Below are positions 33,280 through 42,012 of a stretch of 64,000 nt of DNA, one piece after another. A model generated the notes under the pieces. That model had not been told where the DNA came from. It saw nothing but the letters and a program-made list of their open reading frames with translations, and did no database searches. The position numbers and the translations under genes were made by a program. Origin of the DNA: JBCBJX01 sp038522735. GTDB lineage: Bacteria; Pseudomonadota; Alphaproteobacteria; Caulobacterales; Parvularculaceae. The DNA lies in the NCBI GenBank assembly GCA_038522735.1, contig JBCBJX010000001.1, positions 32,330 to 96,329 of the forward strand. Reading direction: 5' to 3'. Position 1 is the stretch's first letter. Every line of letters begins with the position of its first letter.

Positions 33280-34005
33280 ATGCGTCTTCTGACTTCCGCC
33301 ATCGCCGCCGCCGCCATGATGGGCGCCGCTCCGGCCTTCGCCACCGCTTACACATGGAACGTCACGAACCCGGGCGGTTCGTCGGCCGCCGGCGACATCA
33401 CCGAATTCACCACGACCTACGACACGGTCGAAGAGCTTTCCTTCGAATTCTCAGTGAACAACCTGACCGGCGACGTCGCCTGGCTCGCCCTCTCCGACGG
33501 CCCGAACCCCAAGGGCGAAGCCGGTCAGCTGGCGCTCCTCTACATCGACATCACAGGCGGCGACGTCTACGCTTACAACTACTCCGGCCAGAACAACGGC
33601 AACTCCTGGCAGAGCCCGGGCGACTTCATCACGTCGTGGGCCGACGTCCTGACCGTCAGCACCAACGGCTCTGAAACGACCGTTTCCTTCACGGATCTCG
33701 ACGTCTCTCTCGTGCAGTCCCACACGCCGACCCCGGACGACACGGCCGGCGACTGGACCGGCGTCGCCTTCGACGACAAAGTCGGAATCTGGTTCCACAT
33801 CGCCGAATCCGGCGGCACCTTCGAAACGGACGGGACGCAGATCACCGGCTTCAATCCGGACGATCAGTCTTGGTACGACACCGCCAACAAGTCGACCTCC
33901 ATCTCTGCTGGCAAGCCGGTGGAGCCGGTCTCCGAGCCGGGCATGATCGGCCTCTTCGGCCTCGGCCTTCTCGGCCTCGGCTTTGCGGCCCGCCGCCGCG
34001 GCTAA
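33280..34005 (+). CDS. PEP-CTERM sorting domain protein
   Basis: A 241-residue secreted protein with signal peptide (about residues 1-22, ending PAFATA), a beta-rich Asn/Thr/Ser/Gly-rich body, and a C-terminal sorting tail: VSEPGMIGLFGLGLLGLG followed by AARRRG. That is a PEP-like signal, a hydrophobic helix and basic residues, recognised by exosortase in bacteria that make exopolysaccharide. No exosortase gene is in the window. The gene has its own candidate sigma-54 promoter and a strong terminator, and lies between pheS and pheT. Body function is unknown; matrix or floc-associated proteins are typical of the class. Confidence 0.88.
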   Translation: MRLLTSAIAAAAMMGAAPAFATAYTWNVTNPGGSSAAGDITEFTTTYDTVEELSFEFSVNNLTGDVAWLALSDGPNPKGEAGQLALLYIDITGGDVYAYNYSGQNNGNSWQSPGDFITSWADVLTVSTNGSETTVSFTDLDVSLVQSHTPTPDDTAGDWTGVAFDDKVGIWFHIAESGGTFETDGTQITGFNPDDQSWYDTANKSTSISAGKPVEPVSEPGMIGLFGLGLLGLGFAARRRG

Positions 34006-34029
34006 GCCGAACCGACACGGCGTTTGAAG

Positions 34030-34068
34030 CGCCCCGGCGTCGGATGCGACGCCGGGGCGTTTTTATTT
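34030..34068 (+). terminator. Rho-independent terminator after the PEP-CTERM gene
   Basis: Perfect 12-bp stem CGCCCCGGCGTC / GACGCCGGGGCG with a 6-base loop, followed at once by TTTTTATTT. This is the clearest intrinsic terminator in the window; it lies 25 bp after the PEP-CTERM stop and 90 bp before pheT, so pheT probably needs its own promoter or readthrough. Confidence 0.9.
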
Positions 34069-34157
34069 CCGGCGCCTTCGGGCGACCGCGGGGTTTCGTC
34101 GACCCGAAAACCCGCTAAGAACCGGGGCTCTTTCGCCCTCCGACCGACCCTGCTCCC

Positions 34158-36572
34158 ATGAAATTCTCCCTCTCCTGGCTGAAGCGCCATCTCGACACGT
34201 CCGCGAGCCTCGACGAGATCGTCGAGTCGATGATCGCCGTCGGCCTTGAGGTCGAGGAGGTGGAGGACCCGCGCGAACGGCTCGCGGCCTTCACCATTGG
34301 TGAGGTGCTGGCGGCCGAGCAGCATCCGGATGCGGACAAGCTGCGCGTGTGCAAGGTCGCAACCGTCGATGGAGAGAAGCAGATCGTCTGCGGCGCGCCG
34401 AACGCCCGCGCGGGCATCAAGATCGCCTACGCGCCGGTCGGGTCGTACGTGCCCGGGATCGACCTCACCCTCTCCAAGGCGAAGATCCGCGGCGTCGAGA
34501 GCTTCGGCATGATGTGCTCGGCGCGGGAGCTCGAACTCGGCGACGACCATGACGGCATCATCGAGGCGCCCGCCGAGGCCGAGGTCGGCCAGCCGGTCGC
34601 CGAGGCGCTGGGGCATGCCGATCCTGTGATCGATTTCGAAGTGACGCCTAATCGTCCAGACACCAACGGCGTCGACGGCGTCGCCCGCGATCTCGCCGCC
34701 GCCGGCCTCGGAACGCTGATCACCACCGCCGCGGAGCCGGTCGCCGGGGCTTACCCCTGCCCGCAGACCATCGCCCTCGAATTCGAGCCGGGGACGGAGG
34801 ACGCCTGCCCCGTCTTCGCCGGCCGGGTGATTCGCGGCGTGAAGAACGCCCCGTCGCCCGCGTGGCTGCAGACGGCGCTCCTTTCCATCGGCCTCCGCCC
34901 GATCAACGCCCTCGTCGACGTCACCAACTTCCTTTCCTACGACCGGGCGCGGCCGCTTCACGTCTACGACGCAGCGAAAATCTCCGGTGTTATCCAAGCC
35001 CGCCTCGGACGAGCGGGCGAGAGCTTCGAGGCGCTCGACGGCAAGGAGTATACTGTCGACGAGACCATGTGCGTCATCGCCGACGACGCCCGCGTCCTCG
35101 GCCTCGGCGGCGTCATGGGCGGGGAGTACTCGGGCTCGACGGAGGCGACCACCGACGTCTTCATCGAGAGCGCCTATTTCGATCCTCTGCGCACGGCGAA
35201 AACCGGCCGGAAGACCGGCATCGTCTCCGATGCGCGCTATCGCTTCGAGCGGGGCGTCGATCCGGGCTTCATCATCCCCGGACTGGAGCTGGCGACGCAG
35301 CTCATCCTCGACATCTGCGGCGGAGAGGCGAGCGAGGTGGTCGTCGCCGGAGCCGTTCCGCAGGCCGGCGAGATCGTCGATTTCCCGCCGGGCGAGGTGA
35401 AGCGCCTCACCGGCGTCGACGCGTCCGACGAAGAAATCGACCGCATTCTGACGGCCCTCGGCTTCGGCGTCGCGCGCGGAGAGCGCTGGTCCGTCTCCGT
35501 CCCCTCCTGGCGGCCGGATGTCGAAGGCAAGGCGGACCTCGTCGAGGAAGTCGCGCGCATCAAGGGCTTCGGCGCCATGGAGGCGGTCTCCCTGCCGCGG
35601 CGCGAGGCCGTCGCCACGCCGAAGTATTCGCTTTCGCAGGACCGCGTGCGGCTGGCGCGACGGGCTCTCGCCGCCCGCGGGCTGCATGAGGCCGTCACCT
35701 GGTCGTTCTGCGATCTTCCGGACGCCGCGCTTTTCGGCGGCGGGGAGAACGCGCTGAAGGACGCGGGGCTGGTCCTCGCCAACCCCATCTCCTCCGATCT
35801 CGGCGTCATGCGGCCGACCGCGCTGCCCGGCCTTGTCCGCGCCCTGCAGCGGAACGCAGATCGCGGCCGGGGCGACATCGCCCTCTTCGAGGTGGGCCCG
35901 CAGTATGCGAACGACACGCCCGCGGGTCAGCAGACCGTCGCGACGGGCGCGCGCCGCTCCCGCCCGCCGCGCCATTGGGCGGGTGCGGACGCCGCCGCCG
36001 ACGTCTTCACCGCCAAGGCGGACGCCCTCGCCGCGCTTGAAGGGATCGGCGCCAACACGGCGAACCTGCAGGTCGCAGCCGACGCGCCGGGCTACTACCA
36101 CCCCGGCCGCTCCGGCGTTCTGCAGCTCGGTCCGAAAAACGTGCTAGCCGCCTTCGGCGAGCTGCACCCCCGCGTCCTCAGGACGATGGACGTGGACGGA
36201 CCGGTCCTCGCTTTCGAGGTGTTCCTCGAGAGCGTCCCGCAGCCGAAGGCCAAGGCGACGAAGACGAAACCCGCCCTCGACGCGTCGGCGCTCCTGCCGC
36301 TCACCCGCGACTTCGCCTTCGTGGTCGATGCGAGCGTCGAGGCCGAGGCGCTCCTCAAGGCTGTGCGCGGCGCGGAGAAGCAGCTGATCGCCGACGTCGC
36401 CCTCTTCGACGTCTATGTCGGAAAAGGCGTGCCGGAAGGTAAAAAATCCCTCGCCGTCGAGGTCACCCTCCAGCCCCGCGACAGGACGCTGACGGACGAG
36501 GAAATCGAGAAAATTTCCGAACGGATCGTCGCGCAGGCGGCGAAGGCGACGGGGGCGGGGCTGCGGGGGTAG
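34158..36572 (+). CDS. pheT: Phenylalanyl-tRNA synthetase beta chain
   Basis: An 804-residue subunit of the PheRS tetramer with editing and tRNA-binding functions. It begins MKFSLSWLKRHLDTSASLDE. The OB-fold tRNA-binding domain follows (about 39-150, ending AEVGQPVAEALG), then the B3/B4 editing domain with RPINALVDVTNF and the B5 domain near 400-475. The catalytic-like core includes SDLGVMRPTALPGL, and the C-terminal ferredoxin-like anticodon-binding domain begins near 710 (LTRDFAFVVDASV). Length is normal. It is uncoupled from pheS by 1.1 kb containing an accessory gene. Confidence 0.96.
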   Translation: MKFSLSWLKRHLDTSASLDEIVESMIAVGLEVEEVEDPRERLAAFTIGEVLAAEQHPDADKLRVCKVATVDGEKQIVCGAPNARAGIKIAYAPVGSYVPGIDLTLSKAKIRGVESFGMMCSARELELGDDHDGIIEAPAEAEVGQPVAEALGHADPVIDFEVTPNRPDTNGVDGVARDLAAAGLGTLITTAAEPVAGAYPCPQTIALEFEPGTEDACPVFAGRVIRGVKNAPSPAWLQTALLSIGLRPINALVDVTNFLSYDRARPLHVYDAAKISGVIQARLGRAGESFEALDGKEYTVDETMCVIADDARVLGLGGVMGGEYSGSTEATTDVFIESAYFDPLRTAKTGRKTGIVSDARYRFERGVDPGFIIPGLELATQLILDICGGEASEVVVAGAVPQAGEIVDFPPGEVKRLTGVDASDEEIDRILTALGFGVARGERWSVSVPSWRPDVEGKADLVEEVARIKGFGAMEAVSLPRREAVATPKYSLSQDRVRLARRALAARGLHEAVTWSFCDLPDAALFGGGENALKDAGLVLANPISSDLGVMRPTALPGLVRALQRNADRGRGDIALFEVGPQYANDTPAGQQTVATGARRSRPPRHWAGADAAADVFTAKADALAALEGIGANTANLQVAADAPGYYHPGRSGVLQLGPKNVLAAFGELHPRVLRTMDVDGPVLAFEVFLESVPQPKAKATKTKPALDASALLPLTRDFAFVVDASVEAEALLKAVRGAEKQLIADVALFDVYVGKGVPEGKKSLAVEVTLQPRDRTLTDEEIEKISERIVAQAAKATGAGLRG

Positions 36573-36600
36573 ATATCTGCTTTCCGCTCAAACCGCACAA

Positions 36601-36701
36601 GTCATCCCGGAAACGGCGAAGCCGTTATCCTGGACCCGGAGCGACCGACTCCGTCCTTGCAGGCCTCAGTCCCGGCTCTCGCTGCGCTCGGCCGGTATGA
36701 C
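36601..36701. repeat. Intergenic repeat element with GTCATCCCGG ends
   Basis: The gap between pheT and the convergent reductase contains GTCATCCCGG at the left and CCGGTATGAC at the right, a 9-of-10 inverted match, with the inner palindrome ACGGCGAAGCCGT. It looks like a widespread class of intergenic palindromic repeats in alphaproteobacteria. It may also end transcription from both sides. Confidence 0.6.
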
Positions 36702-36718
36702 GCGGATATACGATCTGC

Positions 36719-37765
36719 CTACATACATACGTTCGGCGCGCGCATATGCACCGCGGCGACGGCGTCGTCGAGTTCTTTGGTCCACTCGATCTCAAGGGAT
36801 GAGAAGACGAGGTCGAGTTGCTCCATGTTCGACGCGCCGAACATGTTGGTCGTCACCCAGGGCCGTGTGGTGACGAACTGCATGGCCATCGCGGAAGGGT
36901 CGAGGCCGAAATCTTGCGCGATCTGCACGTAGGCGCGAATTGCATCGTCGGCGCCCGGCGTTTCATAGCGGCCGAGGCGGCCGAACATCTCGCCGCGCGA
37001 GCCTTTCGGCTTCTCGCCGCCGAGATATTTCCCGGAGAGGACGCCCTGGCCCATGGGCGAATAGGCGAGAAGGCCGACATCCTCGTTCATGCCGACTTCC
37101 GCGAGGCCATATTCATAAAGGCGGTTAAGGAGGTTGTAACAGTTCTGCACGGACGCGACGCGCGGCCGGCCGCGTTTCTCCGCCTCGTGAAGGTATCGCA
37201 TCACGCCCCAGGGCGTTTCGTTCGACAGCCCGACATGGCGGACCTTGCCAGCGGTCACGAGATCGTCGAGCGCGCCGAGGATGTCCTCGAACGGCGTATA
37301 GTCCGCCTTGTAGTGACGGTATCCGCGCAGCTCGCCGCCGAAGCTCGGGACGAGACGGTCCGACCAGTGCAACTGGTACAGATCGATATAATCCGTCTGC
37401 AGACGCTGAAGGTTCAGCTCGCAGGCGGCCTTGATCTGCTCCGGCGTCAGGCGAAGGCTCTCTTCATCGCGGATCCACGGGAAGTTCCGCGACCGGCCGA
37501 CGACCTTGGTCGCCAGAACGATCTTCTCGCGGACGCCCCGCTCTTTCATCCATGCGCCGACAATGCGCTCGCTGTCGCCCCACGTCTCCCGCTTCGGCGG
37601 GATCGTGTACATCTCGGCGGTGTCGAAAAAGTCGATCCCGCGCTCGAAGGCGGCGTCCATCTGGGCGAAGGCGGCCTCCCGGCCCATCTGATCGCCGTAC
37701 ATCATGGTCCCGAGACAGAGGACGGGCACGTCGAGGCCGGTGCGGCCGAGGGGGCGGCGCTCCAT
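36719..37765 (-). CDS. Aldo/keto reductase
   Basis: A 348-residue NAD(P)H-dependent oxidoreductase with a TIM-barrel fold. Active-site residues are visible: aspartate and tyrosine in FFDTAEMYT, lysine in IVLATKV and histidine in YQLHWSD. The start ERRPLGRTGLDVPVLCLGTMM is typical. Length and the YGDQ and ETWGDSE segments suggest the Tas-like group acting on carbonyls. I used the ATG at 37765 because AAGGAG lies seven bases upstream; the longer frame overlaps the divergent membrane gene promoter. Substrate unknown. Confidence 0.9.
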   Translation of the reverse strand: MERRPLGRTGLDVPVLCLGTMMYGDQMGREAAFAQMDAAFERGIDFFDTAEMYTIPPKRETWGDSERIVGAWMKERGVREKIVLATKVVGRSRNFPWIRDEESLRLTPEQIKAACELNLQRLQTDYIDLYQLHWSDRLVPSFGGELRGYRHYKADYTPFEDILGALDDLVTAGKVRHVGLSNETPWGVMRYLHEAEKRGRPRVASVQNCYNLLNRLYEYGLAEVGMNEDVGLLAYSPMGQGVLSGKYLGGEKPKGSRGEMFGRLGRYETPGADDAIRAYVQIAQDFGLDPSAMAMQFVTTRPWVTTNMFGASNMEQLDLVFSSLEIEWTKELDDAVAAVHMRAPNVCM

Positions 37766-37839
37766 GAAATGCTCCTTCATCAAGATCGGTTGAGTTGTAG
37801 GCGATTGCGCAGGGCGGCTTTCGCGCTCATATTTCACGC

Positions 37840-38457
37840 ATGAGCACAGGTCTCAAGGAGGCCGCGGCGCACGCCGCAGGCATCGCGCGTCGCGCCTCGA
37901 AAGGCGCCCGGCGGACAGCGCTGCTGGTCGGCGCCGCCGTCGTCGCGCTCACCGGCTCCGTCGGCCCGTCCTGGTCGGCCGACCCGACGCCGCCCGCCGC
38001 CATCGTCGCCGAATACAAGCCCGACGCCGAGGAAACGGCCGTTGCGAAACCGAAAACGCCCTTGTGGTGGGCGGTTCTCGCAGCAGCCCTCGCCGGGATC
38101 GCAGCGCTCATGGGCCCCCGACAGGCGCTGAAGACCGCCCGGGCCGCGGCGAGAGTCACAGCGAACGCCGCCGTCGCGACGGCGAAAACGGCCGTCTCGG
38201 TCGCCAGAGATCCCGTCGGAGCAGCCAGAACCGTCGCGACCGCGGCGAAAGGCGCCGGTCGATGGGGGTTTCTCGCCCTCGGCCTTGCGCTCTTCAGCCT
38301 GACGGGCGTCGCGCTCCTTGATATCGAGTGGATGGCCGGCCTCCTCGTCGGCGCCGCCGGCGCGATAGCGACGGTCTTCGCCGCCGGCCGGGTAAAGGCT
38401 GCCCTGAAGCCTGTCCCCGTGAAGCGGACGCCGCCGCCGAGCGACACGCCCTCGTGA
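37840..38457 (+). CDS. Alanine-rich membrane protein of unknown function
   Basis: A 205-residue protein with hydrophobic segments near residues 27-47 (possibly a signal anchor), 74-92, 142-160 and 163-183. Between them is an alanine-rich amphipathic stretch (about 95-140: regular A-x-x-A pattern). The C-terminus is proline- and basic-rich. No family recognised. It lies between a divergent reductase and an AhpD-like gene 63 bp downstream. A long frame on the opposite strand covers the same DNA, but its protein is rich in arginine and glycine and lacks domain features, so the plus strand is preferred. Confidence 0.6.
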   Translation: MSTGLKEAAAHAAGIARRASKGARRTALLVGAAVVALTGSVGPSWSADPTPPAAIVAEYKPDAEETAVAKPKTPLWWAVLAAALAGIAALMGPRQALKTARAAARVTANAAVATAKTAVSVARDPVGAARTVATAAKGAGRWGFLALGLALFSLTGVALLDIEWMAGLLVGAAGAIATVFAAGRVKAALKPVPVKRTPPPSDTPS

Positions 38458-38520
38458 ATTGAACGCCCCGGCCGAGGGGTCCAGCTCCCGCACGTCGACA
38501 GCGACGAACGGGAGAGACCC

Positions 38521-39090
38521 ATGACTGATTTCACCATCCATACGATCGACAGCGCCCCGGAAGCCTCGAAAGAGATGCTCGAAGGCAGCAAGAAAGCGTT
38601 CGGCTTCGTGCCGAACCTCCACGCCGGCCTCGCTGAAGCGCCGGCGGCTCTTAAAGCCTACAAGCAACTGAGCGAAACCGTTGGGGAAACGGGGTTCACA
38701 CCCGAAGAGCGCAACGTCGCGTGGCTTGAAATCAACCGCTATCACGAGTGCCATTACTGCATGGCCGCCCATACGGGCATTGCGAAATCCGAAGGCGTCT
38801 CAGACGACGTGATCGAGGCGGCCCGCACCGGCGCGCCTTATCCGAGCGACAAGCTGAACGCCCTGCGCGCCTTCACGAAGACAGTCCTCGACACCCGCGG
38901 CTGGGCCGATGATCAAGCCGTGGACGCCTTCCTTGGGGCGGGTTTCGAGAAGCGTCACGTCTTCGATCTCATCGCGATCCTCGCCCACAAGACGATCTCC
39001 AACTACGCGAACCACCTGCTCGACACGCCGGTGGATTCGGTATTCGAAAGGTTTGCGTGGTCGAAGGACGCTCCGAAGGCCGCCGAATAA
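38521..39090 (+). CDS. Carboxymuconolactone decarboxylase/AhpD-like peroxidase-related protein
   Basis: A 189-residue all-alpha protein of the AhpD/CMD superfamily. The redox site is C77-H-Y-C80 followed by H84 in RYHECHYCMAAHTG, as in alkyl-hydroperoxidase-type proteins. The early PNLHAGLAEAPAALKAYKQL is common in the uncharacterised peroxidase-related subfamily. A thiol antioxidant role is likely but unproven. The ribosome-binding site is GGGAGAG; a lipoprotein gene follows after 57 bp. Confidence 0.88.
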   Translation: MTDFTIHTIDSAPEASKEMLEGSKKAFGFVPNLHAGLAEAPAALKAYKQLSETVGETGFTPEERNVAWLEINRYHECHYCMAAHTGIAKSEGVSDDVIEAARTGAPYPSDKLNALRAFTKTVLDTRGWADDQAVDAFLGAGFEKRHVFDLIAILAHKTISNYANHLLDTPVDSVFERFAWSKDAPKAAE

Positions 39091-39147
39091 CGGCCTGAAT
39101 TCCGCCGGATTAAGAAGGTTTGGTGACCCCATCGAAAGGATGGGCTG

Positions 39148-39630
39148 ATGATCAAGCGTTTCGCCAAACCTGTGCGCTTCGCCGCGCTCGCCGTCGCCGC
39201 CTCGGCGCTCGCCGCCTGCGCGACGGAGTATCCGGGCAATTCCTACGGACCGTCCGAGGTCGGCGTCGCCTCCGACATCTACCGCGGACGGCTCCTCGCC
39301 GTGCAGCCGGCGAACGTGCGCTCGTCGGAGCCGGGCTCCGGCGTCGCCGCCGGCGCTCTGGCGGGCGGCGCGGTCGGCGCGGTCGCCGGGGCGCGCTCGG
39401 ACAACTCCGCTCCCCTCGCCCTTGTGGGCGCCGTCGTCGGCGGCGTTCTCGGCGCCGCGACGGAGCAGAACGCGGCCCGGTCGGGGCCGGGCGGGTTCCG
39501 TTACCTGATCGAACTGCGCGACGGCCGCACCATCGGCGTCGTGCAGGCCGATCCCCGCCCCGTCGCCGCCCCCGGTCAGGAAGTGCTTGTTGAATACGGC
39601 TCGCGGGTTCGGGTCACCGCAGCGTACTAA
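39148..39630 (+). CDS. SlyB-like glycine-zipper outer-membrane lipoprotein
   Basis: A 160-residue lipoprotein: signal peptide ending LAAC (lipidated C24), then YRGRLLAVQPANVR, and a glycine-zipper segment of about residues 70-110 (GVAAGALAGGAVGAVAG, VGAVVGGVLGAA). The C-terminal domain FRYLIELRDGRTIGVVQADP and GQEVLVEYGSRVRV follows the SlyB/Pcp pattern. Probably in the outer membrane with an envelope-integrity role. The ATG follows GAAAGGATGGGCTG. Confidence 0.87.
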   Translation: MIKRFAKPVRFAALAVAASALAACATEYPGNSYGPSEVGVASDIYRGRLLAVQPANVRSSEPGSGVAAGALAGGAVGAVAGARSDNSAPLALVGAVVGGVLGAATEQNAARSGPGGFRYLIELRDGRTIGVVQADPRPVAAPGQEVLVEYGSRVRVTAAY

Positions 39631-39732
39631 GCGCGCCTCACCCCTCTCGACGCTTCGTTTTCACTCCGAACCGAAGCCCCCGCCGCAAAGCGCTTCTGGA
39701 CAAGGCCGCCCGACGCGCCTTAGCGATCGTTC

Positions 39733-40392
39733 ATGCCCGACGTCAAAATCGCCCCGTCGATCCTCTCCGCGGATTTCGCCGCCCTCGGCGGCGAAATCCG
39801 CGCCGTCGACGCGGCGGGGGCGGACTACATCCATGTCGACGTGATGGACGGGCATTTCGTGCCGAACCTCACGATCGGCCCGTCGGTGGTGAAGGCGCTT
39901 CGCCCGCATTCGCAAAAGCCCTTCGACGTCCATCTGATGATCTCGCCGGTCGATCCTTATCTCGCCGAGTTCGCCGACGCGGGCGCGGACATCCTCACCG
40001 TCCACCCGGAGGCCGGGCCGCACGTCCACCGCACTCTGCAGACGGTCCGGTCGCTCGGCGTGAAAACCGGCCTCGCCCTCAATCCCGGGACGCCCGCCGA
40101 GGTCGTCGCGCCGGTGCTCGATCTTCTCGATCTCGTCCTTGTCATGAGCGTCAATCCGGGCTTCGGCGGTCAGTCCTTCATCGACAGCCAGCTCTCGAAG
40201 ATCGAGAAAATCCGGGAGCTGATCGAACGGACCGGCTCCGTCGCTGAGATTGAGGTGGACGGGGGCGTCAATCCCGAAACCGCGGCGCGGGTCTTTTCCG
40301 CGGGGGCGACGGTTCTCGTCGCCGGCTCCGCCGTCTTCAAGGGCGGCGCCGAGCGGTATGCGGACAATATCCGCGCCCTGCGCGGAGCGTAA
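39733..40392 (+). CDS. rpe: Ribulose-phosphate 3-epimerase
   Basis: A 219-residue TIM-barrel enzyme interconverting ribulose-5-phosphate and xylulose-5-phosphate in the pentose phosphate pathway. Motifs: [36 protein letters not shown] with the catalytic/metal aspartate and histidine, [21 protein letters not shown], and [11 protein letters not shown]. Length is standard. It ends 3 bp before the heparinase-like gene, implying co-transcription. Confidence 0.96.
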   Translation: MPDVKIAPSILSADFAALGGEIRAVDAAGADYIHVDVMDGHFVPNLTIGPSVVKALRPHSQKPFDVHLMISPVDPYLAEFADAGADILTVHPEAGPHVHRTLQTVRSLGVKTGLALNPGTPAEVVAPVLDLLDLVLVMSVNPGFGGQSFIDSQLSKIEKIRELIERTGSVAEIEVDGGVNPETAARVFSAGATVLVAGSAVFKGGAERYADNIRALRGA

Positions 40393-40395
40393 GCG

Positions 40396-42012
40396 ATGGC
40401 GCAGAGCGACGGTCGCCCCTCCCTCGGCCGCAGCATCGCCGCGCAGGCGCAGAAGGTCTGGCGCCTCAGCCCGGTCGCGCAGCTGCGCCTCGACGGCCCG
40501 GTGCCCGACCGCCTCGCCGCGAGCCCGGTCGATCCCTACACGCCGAACCCCGCCTTCGGGCGCGCGTTTCTCGAAGGCCGCGTCGTCACCGGCGACGACT
40601 GGGCGAATGCGGACGAGTTCTGGGCGCGCCATGAGGTCGTCAATGAGGCGAGCCGCTACGCCCATTCCTTCGCCTGGGCGCGGGACTGCGTCGCCACCGG
40701 AGACGACGCGCGCGAGGACGTGCGCGACCTCATCGACGGCTGGATCGCCCGTTTCGGGGGCTGGCGGGAGGACGTCTGGGCGCCGGACCTGACGGCCGAG
40801 CGCCTCGCCGCCTGGCTCTGCACCGCCGAGTGGGTCTCCAGAGACGGCGCGCTGTTCCGCAGCCGGTTCCTCGCCTCGATCGCCCGCCAGACGCGCCATC
40901 TCGCCGAAACCGCCCACAAGGCGGGCGAGGGCGCGCAGGCGCTCACCGCCGCGGCGACGCTCGCTGCGGCCGGCCTCTGCGTTCCGCAGGCCGCGGGCGC
41001 TGCAGAGCGCGGGCTCGAACTCCTCCGCCGCGAACTCCGCATCCAGATGCTGGCCGACGGCGGGCATATGAGCCGCAACCCGGCGATCGCGCTCCACGTC
41101 GCCGTCGCGCTCCGCCGCATCGCCGGTCTCTCCGATGCGCGCTCCCTCGAAACGCCGGCGCCGATCCGCCATGCGCTGGATCGGACCGCGGCGCACCTTC
41201 GCTTCCATCGCCTCGCCGACGGCGGCCTCGCCGCCTTCAACGGCGGAACGGAAGGCGACCGCAAGGCGCTTGATTATGCGTGTGCGGAGGGCGATGAGAG
41301 TTCCTCGACCCCCTTCGGCTTCGCGTCCGCCTCCGGCTATCTGCGCGCCCAGGCGGCGCGGGCCCGTCTCATCGTCGACGCCGGCGATCCTCCGCCGCCG
41401 CCCTACGGCGCCGCCGCCCACGCCTCGGCGCTCTCCTTCACCCTTGCAAGCGGGCGCCGTCGCCTGGTCGTCAATTGCGGCGACGGGACGGCCATCGGCG
41501 CCTCCTGGATGCGGGCGCTCCGGCTCGACGAGGCGCATTCGACCGCGATCCTCCGCTTCGCCGACGGGCCTGTGCGGTGGACCCGCACCTCCGGCGCGAA
41601 GCGGGAGAACGACGAGGGCCGCTGGATCGAGGTGGAGCGCGACGGCGTCGTCGCGGGGCGCCTCGTCCTGCAGACCCGCCGCATCTACGTCTCCGCCGAG
41701 GGCGACGACATCCGCGGCGAGGACGCCGTCGACGCGGGGGAGGCCTCTCTCTCCGCAGCGACGCTCCGCTTCCACCTGCACCACGACGCACGGGCGACGC
41801 CCTGCCGGGACGGGCGCTCGATCCTCATCACCCTCGACAACAAGGAAGCCTGGCGGTTCCGCGCGAGCGCCGCGCGCGTCCGCCTCGAAGGCAGCGTCTA
41901 CTCGCCTGACGGGGGTCAGCCGCGCACCACCAACCAGATCGTCGTTGATTGCCGCGATGAGGTCGGCGATAGTGTGAAGTGGGGATTGCGGCGGCTTGAA
42001 CACGGCGGGTGA
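40396..42012 (+). CDS. Heparinase II/III family protein
   Basis: A 538-residue protein of the heparinase II/III-like family. The N-terminal half is an alpha-helical toroid (about 40-290, with HSFAWARD and WARHEVVNEASRY); the C-terminal half is a beta-sandwich. Segments such as LADGGHMSRNPAIALHV, DGGLAAFNGG and SALSFTLASGRRRLVVNCG are typical of the alphaproteobacterial subgroup found next to purH. No clear signal peptide. The stop overlaps the next GTG start (GTGA). Family members are polysaccharide lyases, but this subgroup has no established substrate. Confidence 0.85.
   Translation: MAQSDGRPSLGRSIAAQAQKVWRLSPVAQLRLDGPVPDRLAASPVDPYTPNPAFGRAFLEGRVVTGDDWANADEFWARHEVVNEASRYAHSFAWARDCVATGDDAREDVRDLIDGWIARFGGWREDVWAPDLTAERLAAWLCTAEWVSRDGALFRSRFLASIARQTRHLAETAHKAGEGAQALTAAATLAAAGLCVPQAAGAAERGLELLRRELRIQMLADGGHMSRNPAIALHVAVALRRIAGLSDARSLETPAPIRHALDRTAAHLRFHRLADGGLAAFNGGTEGDRKALDYACAEGDESSSTPFGFASASGYLRAQAARARLIVDAGDPPPPPYGAAAHASALSFTLASGRRRLVVNCGDGTAIGASWMRALRLDEAHSTAILRFADGPVRWTRTSGAKRENDEGRWIEVERDGVVAGRLVLQTRRIYVSAEGDDIRGEDAVDAGEASLSAATLRFHLHHDARATPCRDGRSILITLDNKEAWRFRASAARVRLEGSVYSPDGGQPRTTNQIVVDCRDEVGDSVKWGLRRLEHGG

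Noticed and set aside
34002..36101. A 699-codon minus-strand open frame across pheT
   Set aside because: pheT is intact on the plus strand; the antisense product has no recognisable domain and also runs through the terminator at 34030.
37834..38772. Minus-strand frame opposite the alanine-rich membrane protein and AhpD-like start
   Set aside because: It overlaps the start of a clear AhpD-like gene and encodes an Arg/Gly-rich, domain-free product.
39661..42003. A 780-codon minus-strand open frame across rpe and the heparinase-like gene
   Set aside because: Both plus-strand genes have full family signatures. The antisense frame has none and reflects codon bias at high GC.
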